Of a stretch of 59,326 nucleotides of DNA, positions 16,829-25,095 are shown piece after piece. A program made the position numbers and the translations under genes. Numbering within the stretch: the first letter of the stretch is position 1; every line of letters begins with the position of its first letter. The DNA lies in NCBI RefSeq assembly GCF_012933365.1, contig NZ_JABBVZ010000017.1, positions 1 to 59,326 on the forward strand, given 5' to 3'. The notes under the pieces are model-generated. The model did not search any database and was not told where the DNA came from. It was given only the letters and a program-made list of their open reading frames with translations. Origin of the DNA: Sulfobacillus harzensis. GTDB lineage: Bacteria; Bacillota; Sulfobacillia; Sulfobacillales; Sulfobacillaceae.

Positions 16829-17523
16829 AGGGACGAAAGTCGCAAAAGACCCGGAAGCCAAGACGCTTTCCGCCTTCGCTGGCGGGAAGCTGTCTTCGCT
16901 ATGCGGTCATGGATGTCCTAGGATTCGGACGCCTGATCGAGCCGGACAGTCTTTCGGCCATGCAGGCGGGCTCGGCACAGCACAAGCGCTTTCAAAATCA
17001 GCTGCTCAACGAGTATGCCATGGCGGCGGTCGAGGTGCCGTTGAAAGACGAGGCATGGGGTGTGTCGGGCCGAATGGATGCGGTTCTTGAGACTGAGCGT
17101 GGTCCGTGGGTCCTGGAATATAAGACGGTAGCGCCCGAGAAGTTTCACACCATTCAGACCGGCGGTCCCTTAATTAACCATTGGGCGCAGTTGCAGCTTT
17201 ATCTGGCTGTCGGCGATTTCGTCGGCGGGAGCCTCGTGGTGGATTCCCGCCCCGAAGGGCAGCGGGTGGTGTTTCATGCCGATCCCGATATGGACTGGCA
17301 CGCTTGGATTCGAGCCCGGGTGGCTCGGGTTCAGTCATACCAGGCGACCAGAAAGCTTCCGGAACGCGAAATTAGTCTGGCCTGCCAAGCGTGCGATCGA
17401 TGGCAGCGATGCTTTCGCACCGCAGAGGAGCGCGACGCGGCGGTCGCCCTGCATCCGGAATGGGAGCCGGACCCCGCGTTGCCAGCAAAACCGCGAGTTG
17501 TTGCAAGTCGAGATATTGTTTAG
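16819..17523 (+). CDS. Solo Cas4/RecB-like PD-(D/E)XK nuclease with Fe-S cysteines
   Basis: 234 residues. The nuclease core shows His55, Asp87 in GRMDAVL, Glu100-Tyr-Lys102 in WVLEYKTV, and Gln124 in the QLQLYL helix. Four cysteines, Cys25 and Cys189/Cys192/Cys198 (CQACDRWQRC), are spaced as in the 4Fe-4S cluster of Cas4 and AddB nucleases. No CRISPR array, cas gene or AddA/B partner is present, so it is a stand-alone DNA exonuclease candidate. It overlaps the UPF0173 gene by 10 bases and precedes osmC by 12. A role in DNA repair is inferred. Confidence 0.75.
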   Translation: MPVEGRKSQKTRKPRRFPPSLAGSCLRYAVMDVLGFGRLIEPDSLSAMQAGSAQHKRFQNQLLNEYAMAAVEVPLKDEAWGVSGRMDAVLETERGPWVLEYKTVAPEKFHTIQTGGPLINHWAQLQLYLAVGDFVGGSLVVDSRPEGQRVVFHADPDMDWHAWIRARVARVQSYQATRKLPEREISLACQACDRWQRCFRTAEERDAAVALHPEWEPDPALPAKPRVVASRDIV

Positions 17524-17535
17524 GAGTGAGGACGC

Positions 17536-17970
17536 ATGACATCGGTAGTGGTGCGGCATCAAGGACAGATGGCGTTTTCCGGAGAAAATAGTTCCGGTCA
17601 GAGTGTGGTCATGGATTCAGCCGCTGAGGTCGGCGGTCAGGGGCAGGGAATTCGGCCCATGGAGATGGTTCTCCTGGGACTTGGCGGATGCACGGGCATC
17701 GACGTGGTCAGCATCTTGCAAAAGATGCGGGTACCCTTTGATCGCTTTGAGATTGCCGTTGATGGGGAGCGCGCTGACGAGCATCCCAAAATCTATCGCC
17801 ACATTCGCGTCCGCTATCAGTTTTGGGGCGAGGGCCTCGACAGCGACAAAGTCTGGCGGGCCGTGTCCTTGAGTCAAGACAAGTATTGCAGTGTATCGGC
17901 GATGTTGAAGCAGGCAGCCACCATGGAGGCGTCCGTCGAAATTAATGGCCAGCGGGTGGAGAAGAACTAA
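17536..17970 (+). CDS. OsmC/Ohr-family peroxide-defence protein
   Basis: 144 residues, the normal family length. The two redox cysteines are Cys52 (GGCTGIDVVSIL) and Cys118 (KYCSVSAML), the pair that reduces organic hydroperoxides using a thiol. It belongs to the YhfA-like side of the OsmC family. GGAGTGAGG precedes ATG 17536. It is the last gene of the FUSC-HAD-UPF0173-nuclease run, and its end nearly touches that of the convergent NUDIX gene, with no terminator between. Confidence 0.88.
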   Translation: MTSVVVRHQGQMAFSGENSSGQSVVMDSAAEVGGQGQGIRPMEMVLLGLGGCTGIDVVSILQKMRVPFDRFEIAVDGERADEHPKIYRHIRVRYQFWGEGLDSDKVWRAVSLSQDKYCSVSAMLKQAATMEASVEINGQRVEKN

Positions 17971-17972
17971 CC

Positions 17973-18524
17973 CTAACGCGGATGGCGGATGATCCAATCG
18001 TTGGCCAAGAAATAGGTCGCGGCGCTAAATAAATGGGGCATTCGACCGTTCCGAATCATGTTGCCCAACTCGTCCCAGGCGACCTCCTCCACGCGAATCT
18101 CCTCGGTGGCATCCAATCTCTGAGGGGCGATTTTCTCAGCATCTATAATGAGAAACGTGTGCACAAAATTATTGGAGGTCGCCGGGTTCGGGTAAAATTT
18201 GCCGAGAAAAATGGGCTCCGTTTCTGAAGCATAGCCCGTTTCCTCCAAAACTTCCCGTTGGATGGCTTGAGAGGCCGGCTCATCCGCCTCGATCATCCCG
18301 CCCGGGATTTCCTTCACCAAGGTTTCGGATCCATGCCGGTACTGATTAACCAGTACCACACGCTGCTCCTTTGTGAGCACCAGCGCATTGACCCAATCCC
18401 CGTACTCGTTGGCGTAATAGATGATTTCCTGTCCGTCGGGCAGTTGACAGCGATCACGGCGAACACGGCTATACGGGGCATTCTCGACCACCCAATGGCG
18501 CGACAGGACTGTCCATTTTTTCAT
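17973..18524 (-). CDS. NUDIX hydrolase, ADP-ribose pyrophosphatase-like
   Basis: 183 residues. The NUDIX box runs from Gly76 through Glu82 to Arg90-Glu91, Glu94-Glu95 and Gly97 (GGMIEADEP then REVLEETGY). The preceding VLVNQYRHG and the following FYPNPATSNNFVH are typical of NudF-type ADP-sugar pyrophosphatases that cleave ADP-ribose to AMP and ribose-5-phosphate. GGAGGG lies seven bases before ATG 18524. It is convergent with osmC and divergent from the small ORF at 18654. Confidence 0.85.
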   Translation of the reverse strand: MKKWTVLSRHWVVENAPYSRVRRDRCQLPDGQEIIYYANEYGDWVNALVLTKEQRVVLVNQYRHGSETLVKEIPGGMIEADEPASQAIQREVLEETGYASETEPIFLGKFYPNPATSNNFVHTFLIIDAEKIAPQRLDATEEIRVEEVAWDELGNMIRNGRMPHLFSAATYFLANDWIIRHPR

Positions 18525-18653
18525 TGCGCAACCCTCCACCGCTCTATGCTACCGCATTCCATCCGGTCCATACGATGCGGGCGGTTATTTTCCTCCAAAG
18601 ACCAGTGTTGAATTCAGGCAGCCGGGCATGCTAGCGGCGAGGGAGGTGGCAGC

Positions 18654-18827
18654 ATGGCCGACAACCAAAATCCTAAGAAGACGATTCGAGAGCTGACTCA
18701 GGAGAAGTTCCAAGAAGAGGTGGCGCGGGAATTAGGGATCGATTTGAACAACGCTGCCTTTCCCGAGCGGGACATCCGCCGGTTGGAAAATACCTTGCAT
18801 GCTGGGGATGACGATTCCGATTCCTAA
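18654..18827 (+). CDS. 57-residue protein, possibly an alpha/beta SASP-like spore protein
   Basis: Small gene starting at ATG 18654 behind GGGAGG and ending at TAA 18827, directly followed by an intrinsic terminator. The product is charged and helical. FQEEVARELGIDL (19-31) resembles the FKYEVAxEIGLDL part of alpha/beta small acid-soluble spore proteins, which coat spore DNA and carry the germination-protease site. The usual second half (GGxMVKRMI) is absent, replaced by ERDIRRLENTL and an acidic tail. The gene itself is well supported by its ribosome site and terminator; the SASP reading is tentative. Confidence 0.65.
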   Translation: MADNQNPKKTIRELTQEKFQEEVARELGIDLNNAAFPERDIRRLENTLHAGDDDSDS

Positions 18828-18828
18828 T

Positions 18829-18853
18829 AAGCGGCCCGCCCGGGCCGCTTTTT
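18829..18853 (+). terminator. Intrinsic terminator of the 57-residue gene
   Basis: AAGCGGCCC (18829-18837) pairs perfectly with GGGCCGCTT (18842-18850) around a GCCC loop and leads into five Ts. It is a strong Rho-independent terminator right behind the stop codon. Confidence 0.92.
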
Positions 18854-19213
18854 CGTATGAGCGTCTTAGGGGCCATGCCGGGGCGCCTTGATGGTGGTGA
18901 AGAAAAAATTCTCCCGGCCAAAACGTTGGCCTTCCCCAAGGGGTTTCCTTGCATACATACCGTCCTCCCGCACCGGGACGGGAGCTCTTGTAGTTTCATG
19001 TGCCACGCGCTTCTAGGCATCTCCGCGCGACCCCAATGGGTTGCCATTCCACGTTGGGAACGGTAGTTCGCCTGCGTCATAAACAGAGTGTCTTTCAAGA
19101 ACTTCCCCCGAATAGGAATTAACCGGGTGGACTATTGACGATTCGTATATCTAAATGCCATGATTTGACCGGAATCGTCAAAAGGTTCCCTATTGGGTGA
19201 AAGGAGGAGGGCT
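18854..19213. other. Long leader before the symporter operon
   Basis: 360 bases with no gene. A CTCCCG/CGGGAG stem sits at about 18966-18983, and a 10-bp dyad at 19135-19181 is listed separately. The AAAGGAGGAGG ribosome site of the DUF3311 gene ends it. Confidence 0.4.
19135..19181. promoter_or_regulatory. Perfect 10-bp dyad upstream of symporter operon
   Basis: TTGACGATTC (19135-19144) is repeated inverted as GAATCGTCAA (19172-19181) with a 27-base spacer, ending 32 bases before the DUF3311 start. The left arm also contains a -35-like TTGACG. It could be a two-site operator for a dimeric regulator or a leader hairpin. No regulator gene is adjacent. Confidence 0.4.
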
Positions 19214-19420
19214 ATGTCCAAGGAATTACCGCGTCCAAAGAACGGACGGCGTTGGTGGTATCTCTTACTCATCATCCCCTTTCTCGGCACCTTATTTCCT
19301 CAGCTATACAACGCGATGACGCCGACTATCGGGGGGGTGCCCTTTTTCTATTGGTATCAGCTTCTATGGGTGATCATTACCGGGCTATTAACCATTTTTG
19401 TCTACTACGTGTCCCGTTAG
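19214..19420 (+). CDS. DUF3311 small membrane protein, symporter partner
   Basis: 68 residues with two membrane helices (about 12-30 and 45-65). It matches DUF3311 proteins, which are typically encoded just before a sodium:solute symporter, as here. It is thought to assist or stabilise the transporter, but its role is not established. AAAGGAGGAGG lies shortly before ATG 19214. The symporter starts 39 bases after the stop. Confidence 0.82.
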   Translation: MSKELPRPKNGRRWWYLLLIIPFLGTLFPQLYNAMTPTIGGVPFFYWYQLLWVIITGLLTIFVYYVSR

Positions 19421-19459
19421 CGTAAGCTTACGGCCCACGGGAATAGAGGAGGTTGGGAC

Positions 19460-20968
19460 GTGAACGCCACAACCATGGTTGTGTTCCTGGTGCTGTTTGC
19501 CTTTGTGACTGTGCTCGGATTTTACGCCTCCCGCTGGCGGAAGTCGGCGGTGGCTAATATTGATGAATGGGCACTAGCGGGTCGGCAATTTGGCACCTTC
19601 ATTACCTGGTTTCTCTTGGGCGGCGACTTATATACCGCCTATACGTTCATTGCGGTGCCCGCCCTAGCTTTTGGGGCAGGCGCGCTGGCATTTTACGCTG
19701 TACCTTATACGATTGTGGTTTACCCGTTTGTCTTCGTAGTCTTGCCGCGGTTTTGGTCGGTGGCCAAGGCTAAGGGCTATGTGACAGCGGCTGACTTTGT
19801 TAAAGGCCGTTTTCAGAGTCGTGGACTGGCCTTGGCGGTGGCGATCTCGGGGATTCTCGCCACCTTGCCGTATATTGCTCTTCAGATGGTGGGCATGAAA
19901 ACCATTCTGCAGGCACTGGGATTCGGCGGGGACATCCCCATTATTGTAGCCTTCGCCATTTTGGCGGCCTATACCTATTTGAACGGTCTTCGTGCGCCAG
20001 CCATGGTGGCGGTCGTCAAAGACATCCTGATTTATGCGACCATCATTGGGGCGCTGATTATCATCCCGGGCCATTTGGGTGGATTCGGCCACATCTTCCA
20101 GGCAGCCAACGTGAAGCTGCATGCTGCCGCTAAACCGGGGTCAGTGCTTCTCTCGCCCAAGCTCTACACGGCTTATGCCACCTTAGCGCTGGGTTCGGCA
20201 GTGGCCTTGTTCTTCTATCCGCATGCCATGACGGGGGTGCTGGCTTCCAAGTCGCGGGACACGGTACGCAAGAACGCCGCATTTCTTCCTCTATATTCAC
20301 TGATGCTGGGCGGCATTGCGCTGTTGGGGTTCATGGCTTTGGCTGCTCACATCAATGTCAACGGGAACAACAACTTAGCGGTTCCCTTGTTGTTTTTGAA
20401 GGAATTCTCGCCGTGGTTTGTAGGGGTGGCCTTTGCCGCCATTTTGATTGGCGCGTTGGTGCCGGCTTCGGTCATGGCCATCGCCGCGTCCAATCTCTTT
20501 ACCCGCAACATCTATCGCGAATACTTTGTGCCGCATGCGAGTGAGAATCAGCAGGCTGGCATTGCCAAATTCATTTCGCTGTTGGTGATGTTGGCGGCCT
20601 TGATCTTTGTGGTCGGCATCCCGGTGCAATTCTCTTTGTATCTCCAGACGTTGGGCGGGGTATGGATTCTCCAGACGGTGCCCATGATTGTGGGCGGCAT
20701 TTACACCCGCTGGTTTCACCGCACCGGGCTTCTCATCGGCTGGCTGGTGGGAATGGTGTTGGGCACCTGGATGGAGTACTCCGTCGGATTTACCACCTCG
20801 TTCTTCGCCCTCTCGCCGGGCATCGTCGGCTACGCGGGCATTTGGGCCCTCATCGCAAACGGCATTGTGGTGGCCATTTTGAGCCTCATCTTACATGCCG
20901 CCAAAGTCTCCAATGGCGTGGACGAGACCACGGTATCCGATTATCAGGAGGAAGCTACGTCTGCCTGA
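19460..20968 (+). CDS. Sodium:solute symporter (SSS family, MctP-like)
   Basis: 502 residues and about 13 membrane helices of the SSS/LeuT-fold family. It carries DEWALAGRQFGTFITWFLLGGDLYTAY near the N-terminus and later GALVPASVMAIAASNLFTRNIYR, both typical of the monocarboxylate permease MctP/YodF group. It probably imports a small carboxylate or related solute with a cation. AGAGGAGG lies seven bases before GTG 19460. It forms an operon with the DUF3311 gene, possibly under control of the dyad at 19135-19181. Confidence 0.88.
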   Translation: MNATTMVVFLVLFAFVTVLGFYASRWRKSAVANIDEWALAGRQFGTFITWFLLGGDLYTAYTFIAVPALAFGAGALAFYAVPYTIVVYPFVFVVLPRFWSVAKAKGYVTAADFVKGRFQSRGLALAVAISGILATLPYIALQMVGMKTILQALGFGGDIPIIVAFAILAAYTYLNGLRAPAMVAVVKDILIYATIIGALIIIPGHLGGFGHIFQAANVKLHAAAKPGSVLLSPKLYTAYATLALGSAVALFFYPHAMTGVLASKSRDTVRKNAAFLPLYSLMLGGIALLGFMALAAHINVNGNNNLAVPLLFLKEFSPWFVGVAFAAILIGALVPASVMAIAASNLFTRNIYREYFVPHASENQQAGIAKFISLLVMLAALIFVVGIPVQFSLYLQTLGGVWILQTVPMIVGGIYTRWFHRTGLLIGWLVGMVLGTWMEYSVGFTTSFFALSPGIVGYAGIWALIANGIVVAILSLILHAAKVSNGVDETTVSDYQEEATSA

Positions 20969-20987
20969 GCGAATCTCTATATACGCT

Positions 20988-21032
20988 CTCACAAGGAGGA
21001 GCCATCCAGTGAGATGGCTCCTCGCTTGTGAG
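20988..21032. terminator. 19-bp inverted repeat between symporter and ychF
   Basis: A stem from 20988 to 21006 pairs with 21013-21032 around a 6-base loop, with a single bulged G at 21024. There is no T-run. The left arm contains an AAGGAGGAG sequence that the stem would hide. It could be the 3' end of the symporter mRNA, or a leader structure of ychF, whose start is 50 bases on. Confidence 0.5.
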
Positions 21033-21081
21033 TCGAGGGCCCGTTTCGTATAATCGGGAAAGGAAATGGGGGCCCGGAAAC

Positions 21082-22146
21082 TTGGATATAGGATTGATTG
21101 GTCTTCCGCTGTCGGGGAAAACCACGATTTTTAACCTTCTTACACATTCACATGCCGAAACAAGCGCTTTTGGGGGAAAAGCTGAATCGCGACGCGGCCT
21201 GGCGCCGGTGCCGGATCCGCGGTTGGACTGGTTGAGCCAACTGTACCATCCGCGTAAAGTGACTCCGGCCCAACTTCAAGTGGTGGATGTGCCGGGATTG
21301 GCCCGGGGGGAGTCGCAAGGCCCTAATCGCTTTCTGAACGACGTGCGGCTGGTGGACGCACTGATTCATGTGGTGCGGGGATTTGCCTCGGAATTGGGGG
21401 AAGCGCCCAAGCCGTTTCAGGACATTGAAGATATGGAGCTGGAACTGGGCTTATCGGACTTGGATTTGGTGGAGAAGCGCCGCCAACGGATTCAAAGCGG
21501 GAAAAAAGTGACCCCCGAACAGCGTCACGAGATGGAACTTTTGGATCGCCTGCATGAGGCCCTGGAGGCGGGCGAACGCCTGGACTCGTTAGACTTGAAC
21601 GACGAGGATCGTCGCCTCATTAGCGGGTATCAGTTTCTGACCCTGAAGCCGATGATTTGGCTCTTGAATCTTGATGATGAAACCTTCAAGTCGGGCCAGT
21701 ATCCAGATCGGGATCAAATTGAAGAGGCAGCACACGCTAAGCATATTCCCGTCGTGTTGATGGCAGGCGCTATGGAGCAAGAGATTCAGGATTTAGATGC
21801 CGAAGACCGTGAGGAATTTATGCGCGACTTGGGAATTGAGGAGACCGGCACGGCCCGCTTAAGCCGCGCAACCTATGACCACTTGGGTCTTATCTCCTTC
21901 CTCACGGCAGGGGAGGATGAGGTGCGCGCTTGGACCATTACTCGGGGAACCCTGGCTAAAGAAGCGGCAGGCAAGATTCACTCCGACATTGAACGCGGGT
22001 TCATTCGTGCGGAAGTGGTGGCTTTTGAGGCGCTAAAGGCAGCCGGAAACATAGCAAGGGCCCGAGAGCAAGGGGCGGTACGCTTGGAAGGCAAGGACTA
22101 TGCGATGCAGGACGGGGATATTGTCAATTTTCGGTTCAACGTATGA
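21082..22146 (+). CDS. ychF: YchF-type P-loop ATPase/GTPase
   Basis: 354 residues, Obg-superfamily YchF, which binds ATP and ribosomes and responds to redox state. P-loop GLPLSGKTT (canonical members have NVGKST), DVPGLARGESQG switch region, a coiled-coil middle, NLDDE in the nucleotide-specificity position, and a C-terminal TGS-like domain (TRGTLAKEAAGKIHSDIERGF). TTG 21082 gives LDIGLIGLP, the family start, with a G-rich run about ten bases upstream. Earlier GTG 21028 would add an unrelated extension. hemL follows closely. Confidence 0.88.
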   Translation: MDIGLIGLPLSGKTTIFNLLTHSHAETSAFGGKAESRRGLAPVPDPRLDWLSQLYHPRKVTPAQLQVVDVPGLARGESQGPNRFLNDVRLVDALIHVVRGFASELGEAPKPFQDIEDMELELGLSDLDLVEKRRQRIQSGKKVTPEQRHEMELLDRLHEALEAGERLDSLDLNDEDRRLISGYQFLTLKPMIWLLNLDDETFKSGQYPDRDQIEEAAHAKHIPVVLMAGAMEQEIQDLDAEDREEFMRDLGIEETGTARLSRATYDHLGLISFLTAGEDEVRAWTITRGTLAKEAAGKIHSDIERGFIRAEVVAFEALKAAGNIARAREQGAVRLEGKDYAMQDGDIVNFRFNV

Positions 22147-22166
22147 ACCGGGAACGAGGTGGGGCG

Positions 22167-23444
22167 ATGACTGAAAACAGCGGCTGGTGGGCACGAGCTC
22201 AAGAGGTGCTTCCGGGCGGGGTGAATTCGCCGGTTCGCTCCTTTCGGGGCGTCGGCGGGGAACCCTTCTTTGTGGATAAGGGTGAAGGCGCTTATCTGGT
22301 GAGCGACCAGGGGAAACGCTATTGCGACTATGTAATGGGATATGGACCTTTGATCCTGGGGCATGCCCACCCTCAAGTGGTCGAGGCGGTGCGGGCCCAG
22401 GCCCTTCTCGGGCTTTCCTACGGGACTCCCACGCACAGGGAGGTGCTGATGGGCGAGCGCATCCGTTCCGCCATTGCCTCGATGGAATTGGTCCGCCTGG
22501 TCAATTCCGGCACCGAAGCGACCATGAGCGCTTTACGGGTGGCGCGAGGCGTGACGGGCCGGCGGTTGGTGGTCAAATTCACCGGCTCCTATCACGGCCA
22601 TCACGATTCGCTTATAATCAAGGCGGGATCGGGAGCGGCGACCCTAGGGGTGCCAGACTCCGCCGGCGTTCCCGAGGAGATCGCGCAGCTCACCATGACG
22701 GTGCCCTATAACGACATCGACGCGCTGAGAGAGGTTTTCCGCGAGCATGGACGCAACATTGCGGCCGTGATTGCCGAACCGGTGGCCGGCAACATGGGCA
22801 CCGTGCCTCCGGTGCCCGGGTTTTTGGAAACCATTCGAGAGCTCACCCAGGAATACGGGGCGTTGTGGGTCAGCGACGAAGTCATGACCGGATTTCGCGT
22901 CACGTACGGGAGCGTGGCCGAAAGCCGGGGTCTCGAGCCGGACTTAATCACCCTGGCCAAGGTGATTGGCGCCGGCATGCCGGTGGGTGCCTACGGCGGC
23001 AAGCGCCAATACATGGAGCTGGTGGCTCCGCTGGGCGCTGTGTACCAGGCGGGGACCTTTTCGGGAAATGCCGTCGCCATGGCGGCGGGGCTGGCCCAGT
23101 TGTCGGTGGTGGGCGAGCCCCATTTTTACGAAACCTTGACCCAGCGCACCACGAGATTGGCCGAGGGGCTTAAGGAGCGGGCGCGCCGTCATGGAATCGA
23201 GGTGTCGGTGAATCAGGCGGGGGCGATGATGACGCTCTTTTTCAATGGCCAGTCACCGACCAATTTTGATGAGGTGGCAGCGTCCGACCATGAGCGCTAC
23301 CGCCGCTTTTTCCACGGCATGCTGGAGCGGGGGATTTTCTTTCCGCCGTCGGGTTATGAGACCTGTTTTCCCTCCTGGGCCCATACGGATGCCGATATTG
23401 ATATGACTGTACAAGCAGCCGATGCGGTATTTCGGCAACTATAG
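22167..23444 (+). CDS. hemL: Glutamate-1-semialdehyde 2,1-aminomutase
   Basis: PLP enzyme of C5 haem synthesis, converting glutamate-1-semialdehyde to 5-aminolevulinate. 425 residues, normal for HemL. Landmarks are PGGVNSPVRSF at the N-terminus, NSGTEATMSALRVARG, SYHGHHD, the Asp of WVSDEVMTGFR and the PLP Lys in LAKVIGAGMPVGAYGG. ATG 22167 has GAGGTGGGG just upstream. An earlier ATG at 22143 overlaps the ychF stop. lgt follows nine bases later, so ychF-hemL-lgt look co-transcribed. The other haem genes are not in the window. Confidence 0.95.
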   Translation: MTENSGWWARAQEVLPGGVNSPVRSFRGVGGEPFFVDKGEGAYLVSDQGKRYCDYVMGYGPLILGHAHPQVVEAVRAQALLGLSYGTPTHREVLMGERIRSAIASMELVRLVNSGTEATMSALRVARGVTGRRLVVKFTGSYHGHHDSLIIKAGSGAATLGVPDSAGVPEEIAQLTMTVPYNDIDALREVFREHGRNIAAVIAEPVAGNMGTVPPVPGFLETIRELTQEYGALWVSDEVMTGFRVTYGSVAESRGLEPDLITLAKVIGAGMPVGAYGGKRQYMELVAPLGAVYQAGTFSGNAVAMAAGLAQLSVVGEPHFYETLTQRTTRLAEGLKERARRHGIEVSVNQAGAMMTLFFNGQSPTNFDEVAASDHERYRRFFHGMLERGIFFPPSGYETCFPSWAHTDADIDMTVQAADAVFRQL

Positions 23445-23453
23445 AGGTGAGCG

Positions 23454-24260
23454 ATGTATATACCTTGGCTAAGTCCCTACGCTTTTAAAATCGGGTCGTT
23501 CGGCGTCCACTGGTACGGCATCTTCATGGTGTTGGCCATATTAGGCGGAGGCTGGTATTTGATGGAGCGCGGCCAGCAATTGGGCGCCGATCCCGACCGG
23601 CTCTCCACCATTACGCTTTGGACCATCTTCTGGGGCGTGGTTGGCGCCCGGGTCGTGTTTGTGTTGGCAAATTATCCGCAATGGATCTGGACAGACCCCG
23701 TACAGGCGCTCAAAATCTGGGACGGGGGCTTGGCTATTGACGGTGCCGTCGGCTTTGGGATTCTGGCGTTGTGGTGGCAGCTTCGCAAGCAGCCGGTGAT
23801 GTTCAACCACCTAATTGACTGGACGGTACCGGGGATCGGGCTGGGAATCTTCATGGTGCGGATCGGGAACATCTTCAACCATGAGGTGCTCGGGCACATG
23901 ACCACGCTGGGATTTGGCCGATGGCCAGAACAGTTGATTGGTTCCACTTGGGGTGTGTTCCTCATCATCCGCTATTTTTGGTTGGAGCGGCGGCGTACTC
24001 CGCCACCGGGCTATCAATTCTGGTCGGCCATGTTCTATTACGCCATTTTGCGCGGGTTCATCGGCGAGACCACCCGCGACAATCCCCTGCACTGGGTCCA
24101 TTACCTCAATCCCCATTGGGGCATCGGGTTTGTGACCCTGATGCAGTGGTTCACACCCCCGATTCTGGTGTTCACCGGCATCATGATGCGGAGGACTTGG
24201 CGGAAGTCGGCCCAGACCCATTTGGTGGAGCAGGATATGGCAATGGAGCCCTCGCACTAA
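23454..24260 (+). CDS. lgt: Prolipoprotein diacylglyceryl transferase
   Basis: Integral membrane enzyme (268 residues, about seven helices) that transfers diacylglycerol from phosphatidylglycerol to the lipobox Cys of prelipoproteins. HWYGIFMVLA with the essential His/Tyr, the RIGNIFNHEVLG signature, and RGFIGETTR near the C-terminus are visible. GAGGTGAG precedes ATG 23454. The last 80 bases overlap the end of the convergent L,D-transpeptidase gene. Confidence 0.93.
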   Translation: MYIPWLSPYAFKIGSFGVHWYGIFMVLAILGGGWYLMERGQQLGADPDRLSTITLWTIFWGVVGARVVFVLANYPQWIWTDPVQALKIWDGGLAIDGAVGFGILALWWQLRKQPVMFNHLIDWTVPGIGLGIFMVRIGNIFNHEVLGHMTTLGFGRWPEQLIGSTWGVFLIIRYFWLERRRTPPPGYQFWSAMFYYAILRGFIGETTRDNPLHWVHYLNPHWGIGFVTLMQWFTPPILVFTGIMMRRTWRKSAQTHLVEQDMAMEPSH

Positions 24261-25047
24261 CACTTTGAGGTTGCGGGGTCTGGCCTTCGACAATCACGGG
24301 CGTGCCGATATCGGCAAAATGCCATAGCCATTCGGCTTCGGGCGGCTCGCCGGTGGCACCGTGAGGCCCGGTTGCGGTGGGCAACTGGACGCAGCCGTGG
24401 CTCACGGCACGCCCAAAGCGGTGGTTCCACCAAGCGCCATGAAACGCGATGGCCCCATTAAAATATTGGGCATAGGGCACGTGCTCAACATCCCAATGAT
24501 CGGGCGAATGGGGATCGCCGCCCACCATATGATCGTCTTCCACCCGGCGGTAGATCCAAAAGGTTCCGGTGGGCGTAGACCAACGGGGCGCAACGCCTGT
24601 GGAAACGGCCATAGTCCGCACCGCGTGGCCATTTTCCCACGCGGTCAGCGTTTGCGTGCTAAGATTGACGACCAAGGCCCGCCCATCATCAATGGACAGC
24701 TGCTCAGCGGTCGCGGTTCCCCGAATTCTGATGGCGACCTGACTCTTTTCCGGCCATCCGGGGTTCGGCATAATAAGAAAGTGGTGGGGACCGTGGGCGA
24801 CAACCCGCACCGCTGTAGCGGGGGAAATGATCAAGTGGCGTGTCACCCAATCGGCGGAGACCGCGCGCGAGGTCGTAAGGTTAACCGGTTCCTTAATGCC
24901 GACGCGATGAGGAACGGGTCCCAACCGGACCTCCATCGCTGTCATGGCGGCCGGATCGCCGTGCGGCGGCCCGGGATGCGAAAGTGAGATGGTGAGGAGC
25001 GCGAGCGCGCTCAACGTGATCCACAGTAGCCGAGCTTGATTGTTCAT
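24181..25047 (-). CDS. L,D-transpeptidase (YkuD domain), secreted
   Basis: 288 residues with an N-terminal signal/anchor (about 7-23) and a middle domain of unknown type. The YkuD catalytic domain (about 125-260) has STGVAPRWSTPTG, His203 in FHGAWWN, and the active site Ser216-His-Gly-Cys219 in SHGCVQLP. It forms 3-3 crosslinks or modifies peptidoglycan outside the membrane, often in spore or stationary-phase walls. It ends in a Pro-rich tail whose coding region overlaps lgt tail to tail by 80 bases. It is divergent from moaD with a 48-base gap. Confidence 0.9.
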   Translation of the reverse strand: MNNQARLLWITLSALALLTISLSHPGPPHGDPAAMTAMEVRLGPVPHRVGIKEPVNLTTSRAVSADWVTRHLIISPATAVRVVAHGPHHFLIMPNPGWPEKSQVAIRIRGTATAEQLSIDDGRALVVNLSTQTLTAWENGHAVRTMAVSTGVAPRWSTPTGTFWIYRRVEDDHMVGGDPHSPDHWDVEHVPYAQYFNGAIAFHGAWWNHRFGRAVSHGCVQLPTATGPHGATGEPPEAEWLWHFADIGTPVIVEGQTPQPQSVSARAPLPYPAPPNGSGPTSAKSSAS

Positions 25048-25095
25048 CCTACACCCTGGATGGCCAAATTTGGAGCGCTCGGGAAAGGAGGCCCC

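Noticed and set aside
16819..17523. Reading the Fe-S nuclease as a CRISPR Cas4
   Set aside because: No repeats, cas1/cas2 or other cas genes occur anywhere in the window.
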